From positions 5,923,001 to 5,987,000 of the forward strand of contig NZ_CP107902.1 of the NCBI RefSeq assembly GCF_036013935.1: a stretch of DNA of 64,000 bases. Direction: 5' to 3'. Positions 54,815 through 64,000 of this stretch are shown one piece after another. Under the pieces are notes generated by a model. It was given only the letters and a program-made list of their open reading frames with translations. It did no database searches and was not told the DNA's origin. The DNA is from Streptomyces sp. NBC_00461 (GTDB taxonomy: Bacteria; Actinomycetota; Actinomycetes; Streptomycetales; Streptomycetaceae). Position 1 is the stretch's first letter, and every line of letters begins with the position of its first letter. The position numbers were made by a program, and so were the translations under genes.

Positions 54815-54940
54815 GGTCGCCTCTCCGGGGGTGTGCGGTGCAGGGCAGCAGCCTGGCGCTCGCGTGACCCGGGTGGTGAGGACGTATGACCCACTCGTTG
54901 TGTGACCGTTTTTACACAGCGGCATCCGGGGAGGATGAGG

Positions 54941-55696
54941 TCACTCCTCGCTCCCCTGCGGTGAGGGGATGCCCGACGCCGGCCCGGCCGCCGCGATCCG
55001 CCGCAGCACGTCCGGCCGCCGTATCAGCAGCGCACGGCGGCCCGTGACCACCGCCTCCTTGTCGCGCAGTTCCCGCAGCAGGCGCTGCACCATCTCCCGG
55101 GAGGCACCGACCGAACCCGCCAGCTCCTGCTTGCTCAGGGGTACGGCGAGTTCGATGCCCTCCTCCGTGCGGCGGCCGTGGGTGCGGGCCAGGTCCAGCA
55201 GGAGGACGGCGAAACGCTCCCGCACGCTCATCGACGCGAACTCCAGCCGGCGCCGGTCTGCCGCCCTCGTGCGGTCCGCGGTCAGACCGAGAAGGGCGAA
55301 GGACACTGCGGGGGACCGGCTCAGGAAGTCCTTGAAGCGCTCGTGCTCCACGGCCACGGACCGCACCGGCTCCAGCGCGGTCACGGTCGCCGACCGTGGC
55401 CGCCCGGTGAGCGCCGCGGACTCTCCGACGATGTCACCGGGCCCGCGCAGTGCGAGCAGCGCCTCGTAGCCGTTGGCCGCGGAGGCCGTGACCTTGGTCC
55501 AGCCCTGCACCAGGAAGATGACGTGCGAGGACGGCTCGTGCTGGTGGATGAGGACCGTGCGCGCCGTGTAGTCCAGCTGCCGGCCGAGCGCCAGCAGCGC
55601 CGAGCGGTCCACGCTCTCCAGCCGCGCCAGAAAGGGCACCCGGTCGTCCAGGCCCCCGTCGTCCGTTGAGTACACCGCCGTCCACGTCACGGCCAC
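54941..55696 (-). CDS. Crp/Fnr-family regulator with cyclic-nucleotide-binding domain
   Basis: The GTG at 55696 gives 251 residues. Residues about 20-130 form a cNMP-binding beta-roll (YTARTVLIHQHEPSSHVIFL, LLALRGPGDIVGESAALTGR, PRSATVTAL); GESAALTGRPRSA is the phosphate-binding cassette with Glu and Arg present. A long dimerisation helix and a winged helix follow (LSKQELAGSVGASREMVQRL). It should sense cAMP or another cyclic nucleotide and regulate DNA. It lies immediately upstream of the cyclase-like gene, so it could report on that enzyme's product. It is divergent from the DUF1707 gene. Confidence 0.85.
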   Translation of the reverse strand: MAVTWTAVYSTDDGGLDDRVPFLARLESVDRSALLALGRQLDYTARTVLIHQHEPSSHVIFLVQGWTKVTASAANGYEALLALRGPGDIVGESAALTGRPRSATVTALEPVRSVAVEHERFKDFLSRSPAVSFALLGLTADRTRAADRRRLEFASMSVRERFAVLLLDLARTHGRRTEEGIELAVPLSKQELAGSVGASREMVQRLLRELRDKEAVVTGRRALLIRRPDVLRRIAAAGPASGIPSPQGSEE

Positions 55697-55919
55697 CCCC
55701 CGATTCCCCTCGCAGCGGACAGATCAAGGTACTGAAAGCGCAAGACCGCCTGACGGGAAAGAGCGCGAACCGGCCAACGACGCGAAATGATCTACGGCAG
55801 GTGCGGACAGGGCGCGGAACGGGGGTGACCGCCGGCCCACACCGCCCCCGACGCCCTCTGTGCCGGAAATGCCGGTCCGGCGCATCATGGAAGGACTCGG
55901 GGGTTCGGGGAGGTGCTCC

Positions 55920-56465
55920 GTGTCGGATCCGACGCCATGGCAGCCGTGGCAGTCAGGCAAGGGTGTCCCGCAATCGTGGCAGGGGCAGACCGCCCCCTCC
56001 ATGCTCGCCTCGCACGCGGACCGCGAGCGTGCCGTGGACGTGCTCAGAGCGGGGTACGGGGAGGGGCGGATGGAGCACCCCGAGTTCGAGAAGCGGGTCG
56101 CGCAGGCCTATGCGGCTCGTACCGTCGGGGAGCTGGCCCTGCTGGTGGCCGATCTGCCGCACGGGCCCGTACCGCAGCCGGGGCCCGTCGCGGCCGTTCC
56201 CCAGACCTTCATGGCCGTGCCGCGGCGGCAGACCAACGCCAAGGCGATCGGGGCCGCGGTGTGCGGGCTGCTGTGTCTGCCGACCATGGGGCTCACCGGG
56301 ATTCCGGCGGTCATCCTGGGGCACGCGGCGCGCAACGAGATGGAGCGGACCGGGGAGGCCGGTGACGGGCTCGCGCTGACCGGGCTGGTGCTCGGCTGGC
56401 TGTCGACGGCCGTCTGGGCGCTCGTGCTCACGCTGCTGATCGCGGTGGCCCTCGCCTCCGGATGA
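55920..56465 (+). CDS. DUF1707/DUF4190-domain membrane protein
   Basis: The GTG at 55920 follows GGGGAGG. The 181-residue protein has a DUF1707 domain (LASHADRERAVDVLRAGYGE, RMEHPEFEKRVAQAYAARTV, ELALLVADLP), then two membrane helices in a DUF4190-like module (AIGAAVCGLLCLPTMGLTGI, VLGWLSTAVWALVLTLLIAV) with the GHAARNEMERTGE loop. The corresponding gene is conserved upstream of rpsL in Streptomyces. DUF1707 proteins are of unknown function. Confidence 0.85.
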   Translation: MSDPTPWQPWQSGKGVPQSWQGQTAPSMLASHADRERAVDVLRAGYGEGRMEHPEFEKRVAQAYAARTVGELALLVADLPHGPVPQPGPVAAVPQTFMAVPRRQTNAKAIGAAVCGLLCLPTMGLTGIPAVILGHAARNEMERTGEAGDGLALTGLVLGWLSTAVWALVLTLLIAVALASG

Positions 56466-56878
56466 CATCGACGATGATCCTGTGCGGCCTCAACCCGCAT
56501 GGCATGCATGTGGGGAAAATGTGTTGCAGTCGTGATTAATGCGGTCAGATGCGGGTATTAACGGTGTTCGTCGCCGTCGCTTCGGTGGGGTCGGGAAGAT
56601 CGTCGGCCGGATACTGCTTCGGCGTGGTTTGCGCAGGCCCGTGGGCGCGGCCCAGTTGTTTTGACCGCAGCGAATGAGGTAGGTACGCTCAGACCTTGTG
56701 CCTGGGGTGTGCCCTGGCTCTCGTGCGTGCCTTCAACCGCATAGCGAGCCGTCACTGGTCACCGTAATCTGTGCTCTTTTGCCTCGCGGCGGGAGTCCGC
56801 CGATTCGACACACCCGACCGCGTGGGTCGGCGACGTTCCAGGTTAGCTTCACATCGGCACACAGAAACCGGAGAAGTA
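56466..56878. other. rpsL upstream region
   Basis: About 410 bases with no gene. It contains the rpsL promoter (56661-56689) and an approximately 180-base leader. The left part (56500-56560) is AT-rich relative to its surroundings. Confidence 0.6.
56661..56689 (+). promoter_or_regulatory. rpsL-rpsG-fusA operon promoter
   Basis: TTGACC (56661-56666) and TACGCT (56684-56689) with a 17-base spacer fit the principal sigma factor consensus. Confidence 0.7.
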
Positions 56879-57250
56879 GTGCCTACGATCCAGCAGCTGG
56901 TCCGTAAGGGCCGGCAGGACAAGGTCGAGAAGAACAAGACGCCCGCACTCGAGGGTTCCCCTCAGCGTCGTGGCGTCTGCACGCGTGTGTTCACGACCAC
57001 CCCGAAGAAGCCGAACTCGGCCCTGCGTAAGGTCGCGCGTGTGCGTCTGACCAGCGGGATCGAGGTCACCGCTTACATTCCGGGTGAGGGACACAACCTG
57101 CAGGAGCACTCCATCGTGCTCGTGCGTGGCGGTCGTGTGAAGGACCTGCCCGGTGTTCGCTACAAGATCATCCGCGGTTCGCTCGACACCCAGGGTGTCA
57201 AGAACCGCAAGCAGGCCCGCAGCCGCTACGGCGCCAAGAAGGAGAAGTAG
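56879..57250 (+). CDS. rpsL: 30S ribosomal protein S12
   Basis: The GTG at 56879 follows GGAGAAGTA. The 123-residue protein starts [20 protein letters not shown]. The streptomycin-related region reads [20 protein letters not shown] and [12 protein letters not shown], with the two lysines that mutate in resistant strains both present, so the sequence is wild type. Confidence 0.99.
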   Translation: MPTIQQLVRKGRQDKVEKNKTPALEGSPQRRGVCTRVFTTTPKKPNSALRKVARVRLTSGIEVTAYIPGEGHNLQEHSIVLVRGGRVKDLPGVRYKIIRGSLDTQGVKNRKQARSRYGAKKEK

Positions 57251-57253
57251 AAA

Positions 57254-57724
57254 ATGCCTCGTAAGGGCCCCGCCCCGAAGCGCCCGGTCATCATCGACCC
57301 GGTCTACGGTTCTCCTCTTGTCACCTCCCTGATCAACAAGGTGCTGCTGAACGGCAAGCGCTCCACCGCCGAGCGCATCGTGTACGGCGCCATGGAGGGC
57401 CTGCGCGAGAAGACCAGCAACGACCCGGTCATCACGCTGAAGCGCGCGCTGGAGAACATCAAGCCGACCCTTGAGGTCAAGTCCCGCCGTGTCGGTGGTG
57501 CGACGTACCAGGTTCCGATCGAGGTCAAGCCCGGTCGCGCCAACACGCTCGCGCTGCGCTGGCTGGTCGGTTACTCCCGCGCCCGTCGCGAGAAGACCAT
57601 GACCGAGCGTCTGCTCAACGAGCTTCTCGACGCTTCGAACGGCCTCGGTGCGGCCGTCAAGAAGCGCGAGGACACCCACAAGATGGCCGAGTCCAACAAG
57701 GCCTTCGCGCACTACCGCTGGTAG
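57254..57724 (+). CDS. rpsG: 30S ribosomal protein S7
   Basis: 156 residues, starting [20 protein letters not shown] three bases after the rpsL stop. The conserved segments [18 protein letters not shown] and FAHYRW are present. It nucleates assembly of the 30S head and in many bacteria represses the str operon. Confidence 0.99.
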   Translation: MPRKGPAPKRPVIIDPVYGSPLVTSLINKVLLNGKRSTAERIVYGAMEGLREKTSNDPVITLKRALENIKPTLEVKSRRVGGATYQVPIEVKPGRANTLALRWLVGYSRARREKTMTERLLNELLDASNGLGAAVKKREDTHKMAESNKAFAHYRW

Positions 57725-57763
57725 TCGCTACCCCCATCGAGACCGAGAGAAGACCGAAGCCTT

Positions 57764-59893
57764 ATGGCTACCACTTCACTTGACCTGGCCAGGGTCCGCA
57801 ACATCGGGATCATGGCCCACATCGACGCGGGCAAGACGACCACCACCGAGCGGATCCTCTTCTACACCGGCGTCAGCTACAAGATCGGTGAAGTCCACGA
57901 CGGCGCTGCCACCATGGACTGGATGGAGCAGGAGCAGGAGCGTGGCATCACGATCACCTCTGCTGCCACCACCTGTCACTGGCCGCTCGAGGACGACGAC
58001 TACACGATCAACATCATCGACACCCCTGGGCACGTCGACTTCACGGTCGAGGTGGAGCGTTCGCTCCGCGTGCTCGACGGTGCCGTCACGGTGTTCGACG
58101 GTGTCGCCGGTGTGGAGCCGCAGTCCGAGACGGTGTGGCGTCAGGCCGACCGTTACGGCGTGCCGCGCATCTGCTTCGTGAACAAGCTGGACCGTACCGG
58201 CGCCGAGTTCCACCGCTGCGTGGACATGATCTCGGACCGCCTGGGTGCCGTGCCGCTCATCATGCAACTGCCGATCGGCGCCGAGATGGACTTCAAGGGC
58301 GTTGTGGACCTGGTCCGCATGAAGGCGCTCGTGTGGTCCGCCGAGGCCGCCAAGGGCGAGATGTACGACGTCGTCGACATCCCGGCCACGCACGCCGAGG
58401 CCGCCGAGGAGTACCGCGGCAAGCTGGTCGAGGCCGTCGCGGAGAACGACGACGAGATCATGGAGCTGTTCCTGGAGGGCCAGGAGCCCACCGAGGAGCA
58501 GCTGTACGCCGCGATCCGTCGCATCACCATCGCGTCCGGCAAGTCCGACGGCGTCACCGTCACCCCGGTGTTCTGCGGCACCGCGTTCAAGAACAAGGGC
58601 GTCCAGCCCCTGCTCGACGCGGTCGTGCGCTACCTGCCGACCCCGCTCGACGTCGAGGCCATCGAGGGCCACGACGTCAAGGACCCCGAGGTCGTCGTCA
58701 AGCGCAAGCCGTCCGTGGACGAGCCGCTGTCCGCGCTCGCGTTCAAGATCATGAGCGACCCGCACCTGGGTAAGCTCACCTTCGTCCGGGTCTACTCGGG
58801 CCGCCTGGAGACTGGCACCGCGGTGCTGAACTCCGTCAAGGGCAAGAAGGAGCGCATCGGCAAGATCTACCGTATGCACGCGAACAAGCGTGAGGAGATC
58901 GAGGCGGTGGGCGCCGGCGACATCGTCGCCGTGATGGGCCTGAAGCAGACCACCACCGGTGAGACGCTGTGCGACGACAAGCAGCCGGTCATCCTGGAGT
59001 CCATGGACTTCCCGGCGCCGGTCATCCAGGTCGCGATCGAGCCCAAGTCCAAGGGTGACCAGGAGAAGCTGGGTGTCGCCATCCAGCGTCTCGCGGAGGA
59101 GGACCCCTCCTTCCACGTCCACTCGGACGAGGAGACGGGCCAGACCATCCTCGGCGGTATGGGCGAGCTGCACCTTGAGGTGCTGGTCGACCGTATGAAG
59201 CGCGAGTTCCGCGTCGAGGCCAACGTCGGTAAGCCGCAGGTCGCGTACCGTGAGACGATCCGTAAGGCCGTCGAGCGCGTGGACTACACCCACAAGAAGC
59301 AGACCGGTGGTACCGGTCAGTTCGCCAAGGTGCAGATCGCGATCGAGCCCATCACCGAGGCCGACGGTCCGGCGTACGAGTTCGTCAACAAGGTCACCGG
59401 TGGCCGCATCCCGCGGGAGTACATCCCGTCGGTGGACGCCGGTGCGCAGGAGGCCATGCAGTTCGGCATCCTCGCGGGCTACGAGATGACCGGCGTCCGC
59501 GTGACGCTGATCGACGGTGGCTACCACGAGGTCGACTCCTCCGAGCTGGCCTTCAAGATCGCCGGTTCGCAGGCCTTCAAGGAGGCCGCGCGCAAGGCCA
59601 GCCCCGTGCTGCTCGAGCCGATGATGGCCGTCGAGGTCACCACGCCCGAGGACTACATGGGTGAGGTCATCGGCGACATCAACTCCCGCCGTGGCCAGAT
59701 CCAGGCCATGGAGGAGCGGGCGGGTGCCCGCGTCGTGAAGGGCCTCGTGCCCCTCTCGGAGATGTTCGGTTACGTCGGCGACCTGCGCAGCAAGACGTCC
59801 GGCCGGGCCAGCTACTCCATGCAGTTCGACTCCTACGCCGAGGTTCCCCGGAACGTCGCCGAGGAGATCATCGCGAAGGCCAAGGGCGAGTAA
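57764..59893 (+). CDS. fusA: Elongation factor G
   Basis: A 709-residue translational GTPase with G motifs [24 protein letters not shown] and [10 protein letters not shown], the switch region [12 protein letters not shown], and domains II-V ending [15 protein letters not shown]. It drives translocation and, with ribosome recycling factor, recycling. Third gene of the str operon. Confidence 0.99.
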   Translation: MATTSLDLARVRNIGIMAHIDAGKTTTTERILFYTGVSYKIGEVHDGAATMDWMEQEQERGITITSAATTCHWPLEDDDYTINIIDTPGHVDFTVEVERSLRVLDGAVTVFDGVAGVEPQSETVWRQADRYGVPRICFVNKLDRTGAEFHRCVDMISDRLGAVPLIMQLPIGAEMDFKGVVDLVRMKALVWSAEAAKGEMYDVVDIPATHAEAAEEYRGKLVEAVAENDDEIMELFLEGQEPTEEQLYAAIRRITIASGKSDGVTVTPVFCGTAFKNKGVQPLLDAVVRYLPTPLDVEAIEGHDVKDPEVVVKRKPSVDEPLSALAFKIMSDPHLGKLTFVRVYSGRLETGTAVLNSVKGKKERIGKIYRMHANKREEIEAVGAGDIVAVMGLKQTTTGETLCDDKQPVILESMDFPAPVIQVAIEPKSKGDQEKLGVAIQRLAEEDPSFHVHSDEETGQTILGGMGELHLEVLVDRMKREFRVEANVGKPQVAYRETIRKAVERVDYTHKKQTGGTGQFAKVQIAIEPITEADGPAYEFVNKVTGGRIPREYIPSVDAGAQEAMQFGILAGYEMTGVRVTLIDGGYHEVDSSELAFKIAGSQAFKEAARKASPVLLEPMMAVEVTTPEDYMGEVIGDINSRRGQIQAMEERAGARVVKGLVPLSEMFGYVGDLRSKTSGRASYSMQFDSYAEVPRNVAEEIIAKAKGE

Positions 59894-59949
59894 CGCACCG
59901 CGTTCAACGCACCGCGTTCACACGCCTTAGGCTTGACTCCGGAGCCTCG

Positions 59950-59985
59950 CGGGGCATTCCGCCGCAACAGCGGAGGAATGCCCCG
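59950..59985 (+). terminator. Hairpin between fusA and tuf
   Basis: CGGGGCATTCC pairs with GGAATGCCCCG with further inner pairs (CCG/CGG). It has no T tract. It probably limits read-through into tuf, which in Streptomyces also has its own promoter. Confidence 0.6.
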
Positions 59986-60063
59986 GGGATCCGGGCCATC
60001 CAGCAAAGATCACCTGGCGCCGATGAGTAAGGCGTACCAGAACCACTCCACAGGAGGACCCCA

Positions 60064-61257
<1,194 letters not shown>

Positions 61258-61297
61258 TCTTGTCGATCTGACCTGGTAGCTCCAGCGCGAGTTCCAG

Positions 61298-61333
61298 AAG
61301 GGGCCCGTACGACTTCGGTCGTGCGGGCCCTTT
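61298..61333 (+). terminator. str operon terminator
   Basis: AAGGGGCCCGTACGAC pairs with GTCGTGCGGGCCCTTT around a stable TTCG tetraloop. Confidence 0.85.
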
Positions 61334-61530
61334 CGCTTGTCCCGCGCGGAACGGGGCGGACGTTTGCGGTGAAGTCTCGGCAAACCTTGCGGGACGGGTC
61401 GCGGGACTCGCCGTAGAGACTTGGGGCATTCGCCCCGGCGCTGCCCTGAATGTCCCCCTCTGTCATGTGTGGAGCGGTCGCGACGCCCTAGCGTGAAGGG
61501 CCGGAGCAGGCAGACAGGGGATGGTTCTTG

Positions 61531-62676
61531 GTGTCCACGTTGCTCGACCGGCCGACGCAGGAACCGCGGACCGTGGAGGTCCGCCGTCCGCCGGCTCCGC
61601 TCCCGCACCGTGAACGCCCGCGGCTGTACGCCGTCGACGGCCTCCGCCTCGTCGCCGCGCTGATGGTCGCCGTGCACCACTACGTCGGCAGCCGGCGCGT
61701 CGACCAGCCGCACAACGCCGTCTGGGGCCGGCCGGCCTCCGAGATCATGCCGACGGTGTTCCACTTCGCCACCTACGGCTGGATCGGCGTCGAGGTCTTC
61801 TTCGTGATCAGCGGCTTCGTCATCTGCATGTCCTGCTGGGGGCGCACCCCGCGGCAGTTCTTCGTCTCCCGGGTGATCCGGCTCTACCCGGCGTACTGGT
61901 TCGCCATCGCCTTCACCACGGCCGTCGTGCTCGCGGTGCCGGGTGTCTGGGGCCGGCTGAAGCTGCGCGACGTACTCCTCAACCTCACCATGCTGCAGTC
62001 GGGTTCGGGCGTGGCGAGCGTCGACGGCGTCTACTGGACGCTCTGGTCGGAGCTGCGCTTCTACCTGCTCTTCATGATCGTGGTGGCCACCGGGCTGACG
62101 TACCGCAAGGTCGTGATCTTCTGCTGCGTGTGGGGTGCGGCCGCGATGTTGGCCCCCGTGGCGAAGTTCCACCTCCTGACGCTGGCGGCCAACCCGGACG
62201 GAGCCTGGTTCTTCATCGCGGGCCTCGCCCTCTACCTGATGCACCGCTTCGGGCAGGACCTGCTGCTGTGGGGCATCCTCGCGATGGCGTGGCTGATGGG
62301 GCAGCGGCAGCTGGGGATCAGGATCGACGACTTCGAGCACGTCTCCGGGTGGCGGGGGAGTGCGGCGCTCTTCACCGTGTTCCTGCTCGCCCTGGTCGCG
62401 ATCGCCCTCGGCGCGACCGACCGCATCCGCTGGAAGTGGCTGGTCACCGCCGGCAGTCTGACGTATCCGCTGTACCTGATCCACTACGTGGCCGGAACGG
62501 CGCTGATCAACCGGCTCCGCGACACCATGGACGCCCGGCTCCTGGTCGTCCTCGTGATCGCCGGCTTCCTGGTCCTGAGCCGCCTGGTGCACCGCCTCGT
62601 GGAGCGGCCCGCGGCACGACAGCTGAAGCGGGGGCTGGACACGTCGTTCGCGCGGCTGCGGAACGCCGGCGCGTAG
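61531..62676 (+). CDS. Acyltransferase 3 family membrane protein
   Basis: The GTG at 61531 follows AGGGGAT; a TTG one codon earlier is possible. The 381-residue protein has the family start [20 protein letters not shown] with the catalytic His, [31 protein letters not shown] and about ten membrane helices. Such enzymes O-acylate sugars of cell-surface polymers or metabolites; the acceptor is unknown. Confidence 0.9.
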   Translation: MSTLLDRPTQEPRTVEVRRPPAPLPHRERPRLYAVDGLRLVAALMVAVHHYVGSRRVDQPHNAVWGRPASEIMPTVFHFATYGWIGVEVFFVISGFVICMSCWGRTPRQFFVSRVIRLYPAYWFAIAFTTAVVLAVPGVWGRLKLRDVLLNLTMLQSGSGVASVDGVYWTLWSELRFYLLFMIVVATGLTYRKVVIFCCVWGAAAMLAPVAKFHLLTLAANPDGAWFFIAGLALYLMHRFGQDLLLWGILAMAWLMGQRQLGIRIDDFEHVSGWRGSAALFTVFLLALVAIALGATDRIRWKWLVTAGSLTYPLYLIHYVAGTALINRLRDTMDARLLVVLVIAGFLVLSRLVHRLVERPAARQLKRGLDTSFARLRNAGA

Positions 62677-62714
62677 CGCTCCGCCAGGAGTGCCGCGGGG
62701 TGTCGTCGGTCGTT

Positions 62715-63524
62715 CTACGGCATCGTCGTGGCCGGTCGCGTCGCAGTTCCGCGCGCCCTTTTGGGACGCTGCAGTTCGCTCACCGCCCGGTCGAACGCCG
62801 AGTCGCGGTTCTTGGCGAACTCCTCCTTGGTGAAGACCGGTTCGGTGAGATGGGGTGGGATGCCCGTGCCGTCGAAGGTGCGGCCGGTGCGGGTCAGGAA
62901 CTCCTCGTTGGGCAGCCAGGCGGTCATCCCGTCCGGGAGCTTTCGCGCCATGACGTCCGAGAAGACACCCTGGGTGGGCCGGCCGATGCGCACCGTCCCG
63001 CCCGGCCGGTCCATCAGGGCCTGCGTGAACGTCTCACCCGCGCTCACCGTCGAACCGCCGGTCAGGACGGCGATCGGGCCGGTGCAGCGGGGCGCATGGG
63101 CGGGGGTGACGGGTACCGGTTCGGGCCGGGTGTGCCGGTTCGGGTCGACGGGGTCGTTGCGGGCGCGCTTGGCGTACGCGACGTAGGGCGTGTCGGTGAG
63201 GCGCCCGGCGATGTGGACGCCGAGGGCGTCGGAGCCACCGCCGTTGACGCGCAGGTCGATGATGAGGCCCGGCAGGCGGGTCAGCACGACGCCGTCCGCC
63301 GTGTACGTCCCCGGACCCGTCTGCCGCGCCGAGTCGCCCTTCACGCAGCTCACCGCGGTGGTCTGGTACTCCTGGTAGACCCCGTGGCCGAGGGCGAGGA
63401 CGGTGCCGTAGCCGTCCATCCGCCACAGGCCGTCGGTGCCGGGTTCGCCGGTCTCGGCGACGGCGGCCGGTGCGGCTCCCGCCGTCAGGGTCAGGACTAC
63501 GGCGGTGGCCGTGACGATGCGCAC
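62715..63524 (-). CDS. S41-family peptidase-like secreted protein, apparently shortened internally
   Basis: This 269-residue protein has a signal peptide ([20 protein letters not shown], cleavage near AVAE). After an N-terminal part ([20 protein letters not shown]) it passes at about residue 85 directly into the S41 core ([49 protein letters not shown]). Full-length Streptomyces relatives I know have a further segment of 150 or more residues between these parts. The serine of SAGE is present. Because the frame is open across the junction, it looks like an in-frame deletion or a reduced paralogue; activity is uncertain. Confidence 0.7.
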   Translation of the reverse strand: MRIVTATAVVLTLTAGAAPAAVAETGEPGTDGLWRMDGYGTVLALGHGVYQEYQTTAVSCVKGDSARQTGPGTYTADGVVLTRLPGLIIDLRVNGGGSDALGVHIAGRLTDTPYVAYAKRARNDPVDPNRHTRPEPVPVTPAHAPRCTGPIAVLTGGSTVSAGETFTQALMDRPGGTVRIGRPTQGVFSDVMARKLPDGMTAWLPNEEFLTRTGRTFDGTGIPPHLTEPVFTKEEFAKNRDSAFDRAVSELQRPKRARGTATRPATTMP

Positions 63525-63696
63525 GATCGGTTCCTCCGGTGGATGCGGGGCTGTTCCACCACCGTGGTCGACGCGGCTCCCCCCGGACCATCCGGCGAGC
63601 AGGTGTGATCGTGGTGGGGGAAGCCCCAGCGGGCCGGGAGCCCGTTACGGCATCAGCTGCGGGGAGGTGTGGCGACCGTTCTCCGGGTGGCTGTGT

Positions 63697-63724
63697 TTGA
63701 CGTACGTCACCCTGGGGGTATTGT
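63697..63724 (+). promoter_or_regulatory. Promoter of the next (S10 ribosomal) operon
   Basis: TTGACG (63697-63702) and TATTGT (63719-63724) with a 16-base spacer. A 12-base palindrome TGACGTACGTCA (63698-63709) overlaps the -35 box and could bind a regulator. Confidence 0.55.
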
Positions 63725-64000
63725 CTCCGGCTCGATTGGCCAGGCCCCTGCCCCATATGGCAGACTGTCGGAGTTGCTCGGTCGAGTGTTGATGCTGTGC
63801 GCCTCCCGCCGGGAGGACCGGAAGCGAGTCCCACAGTACTCGTCGCCCTAACTGCCGTAAGGCAGCGCTGGGGCGGACGTACGGGAATCTTCCGGGAAGT
63901 GTCAGTGCGGCACCGGCCAGGCACCCGGTGGGCTTCTCCGCCCTCGGCTTGCGGTTCCGGAAGGGCCGTGCTTTCCCAGTAGGGATGTTCGAACAAGGGA
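63725..64000 (+). promoter_or_regulatory. Leader of the S10 ribosomal protein operon (gene start beyond the window)
   Basis: A long untranslated leader with local hairpins (GCCTCCCGCCGGGAGG, ACTGCCGTAAGGCAG, ACGGGAATCTTCCGGG). Its end GATGTTCGAACAAGGGA matches what I recall just upstream of rpsJ in Streptomyces. No gene starts inside the window. Assignment rests on sequence memory and position after the str operon. Confidence 0.6.

Overview
The window is high-GC actinobacterial chromosome, almost certainly Streptomyces. The evidence is frequent GTG/TTG starts, rare TTA codons, actinobacterial family proteins (DUF6233, DUF1707, trypco2, Ku with a Lys/Ala tail) and the gene order rpmG - murB - add - aspC - tRNA-Trp - secE - nusG - rplKA - rplJL - rpoBC - rpsL - rpsG - fusA - tuf.

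Bases 1 to about 17,880 look like an integrated element of the actinomycete AICE type (SLP1/pSAM2-like). Its right end is marked by a 3' half tRNA-Tyr sequence (17836-17884), and a second, decayed copy of that sequence lies inside it (13637-13685). The accessory genes are: a three-gene operon with a Pycsar-type membrane effector; an XRE/PLD-like regulator, Nudix hydrolase, HD protein and tandem-winged-helix GntR; small element-type proteins; Ku; membrane proteins; transposase and GIY-YIG debris; a ScoMcrA-type phosphorothioate-dependent restriction enzyme; and, between the two tRNA-Tyr repeats, a trypco2 + trypsin-NACHT-LRR conflict module. Integrase and replication genes are not visible and would have to lie left of the window.

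Bases 17,900-34,000 return to chromosomal genes. They include an MFS transporter fused to carboxypeptidase-regulatory-like repeats, a frameshifted second copy of the Nudix gene, a zinc-ribbon protein, an NTF2-like/NAD(P)-binding pair, an amidohydrolase-like protein with a Ser/Gly tract, tRNA-Thr and tRNA-Met, rpmG, a MaoC pair, a TetR/MFS efflux pair, murB, a divergent NAD(P)-binding/TetR pair, adenosine deaminase and an aminotransferase.

Bases 34,100-61,300 are the transcription/translation core: tRNA-Trp, secE, nusG, L11, L1, two lipoproteins, the L10 leader, L10, L7/L12, rpoB, rpoC, then rpsL, rpsG, fusA and tuf. Several promoters and intergenic hairpins can be read directly. The window ends with an acyltransferase, a shortened S41 peptidase and what looks like the leader of the S10 ribosomal operon.

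Between rpoC and rpsL sits a six-gene leftward cluster (48377-55696): Crp/Fnr-type cyclic-nucleotide sensor, class III nucleotidyl cyclase-like protein, degenerate P-loop/HEAT-like protein, SPFH-like coiled-coil protein, Pycsar-type membrane effector and M48 membrane peptidase. The cyclase tail and the P-loop protein N-terminus share a near-identical Gly/Asn-rich motif (50 identical bases), as expected for amyloid-type homotypic signalling between neighbouring gene products. I regard this as the best candidate for an undescribed system in the window: a Pycsar-like cyclic-nucleotide pathway wired through an amyloid-like adaptor.
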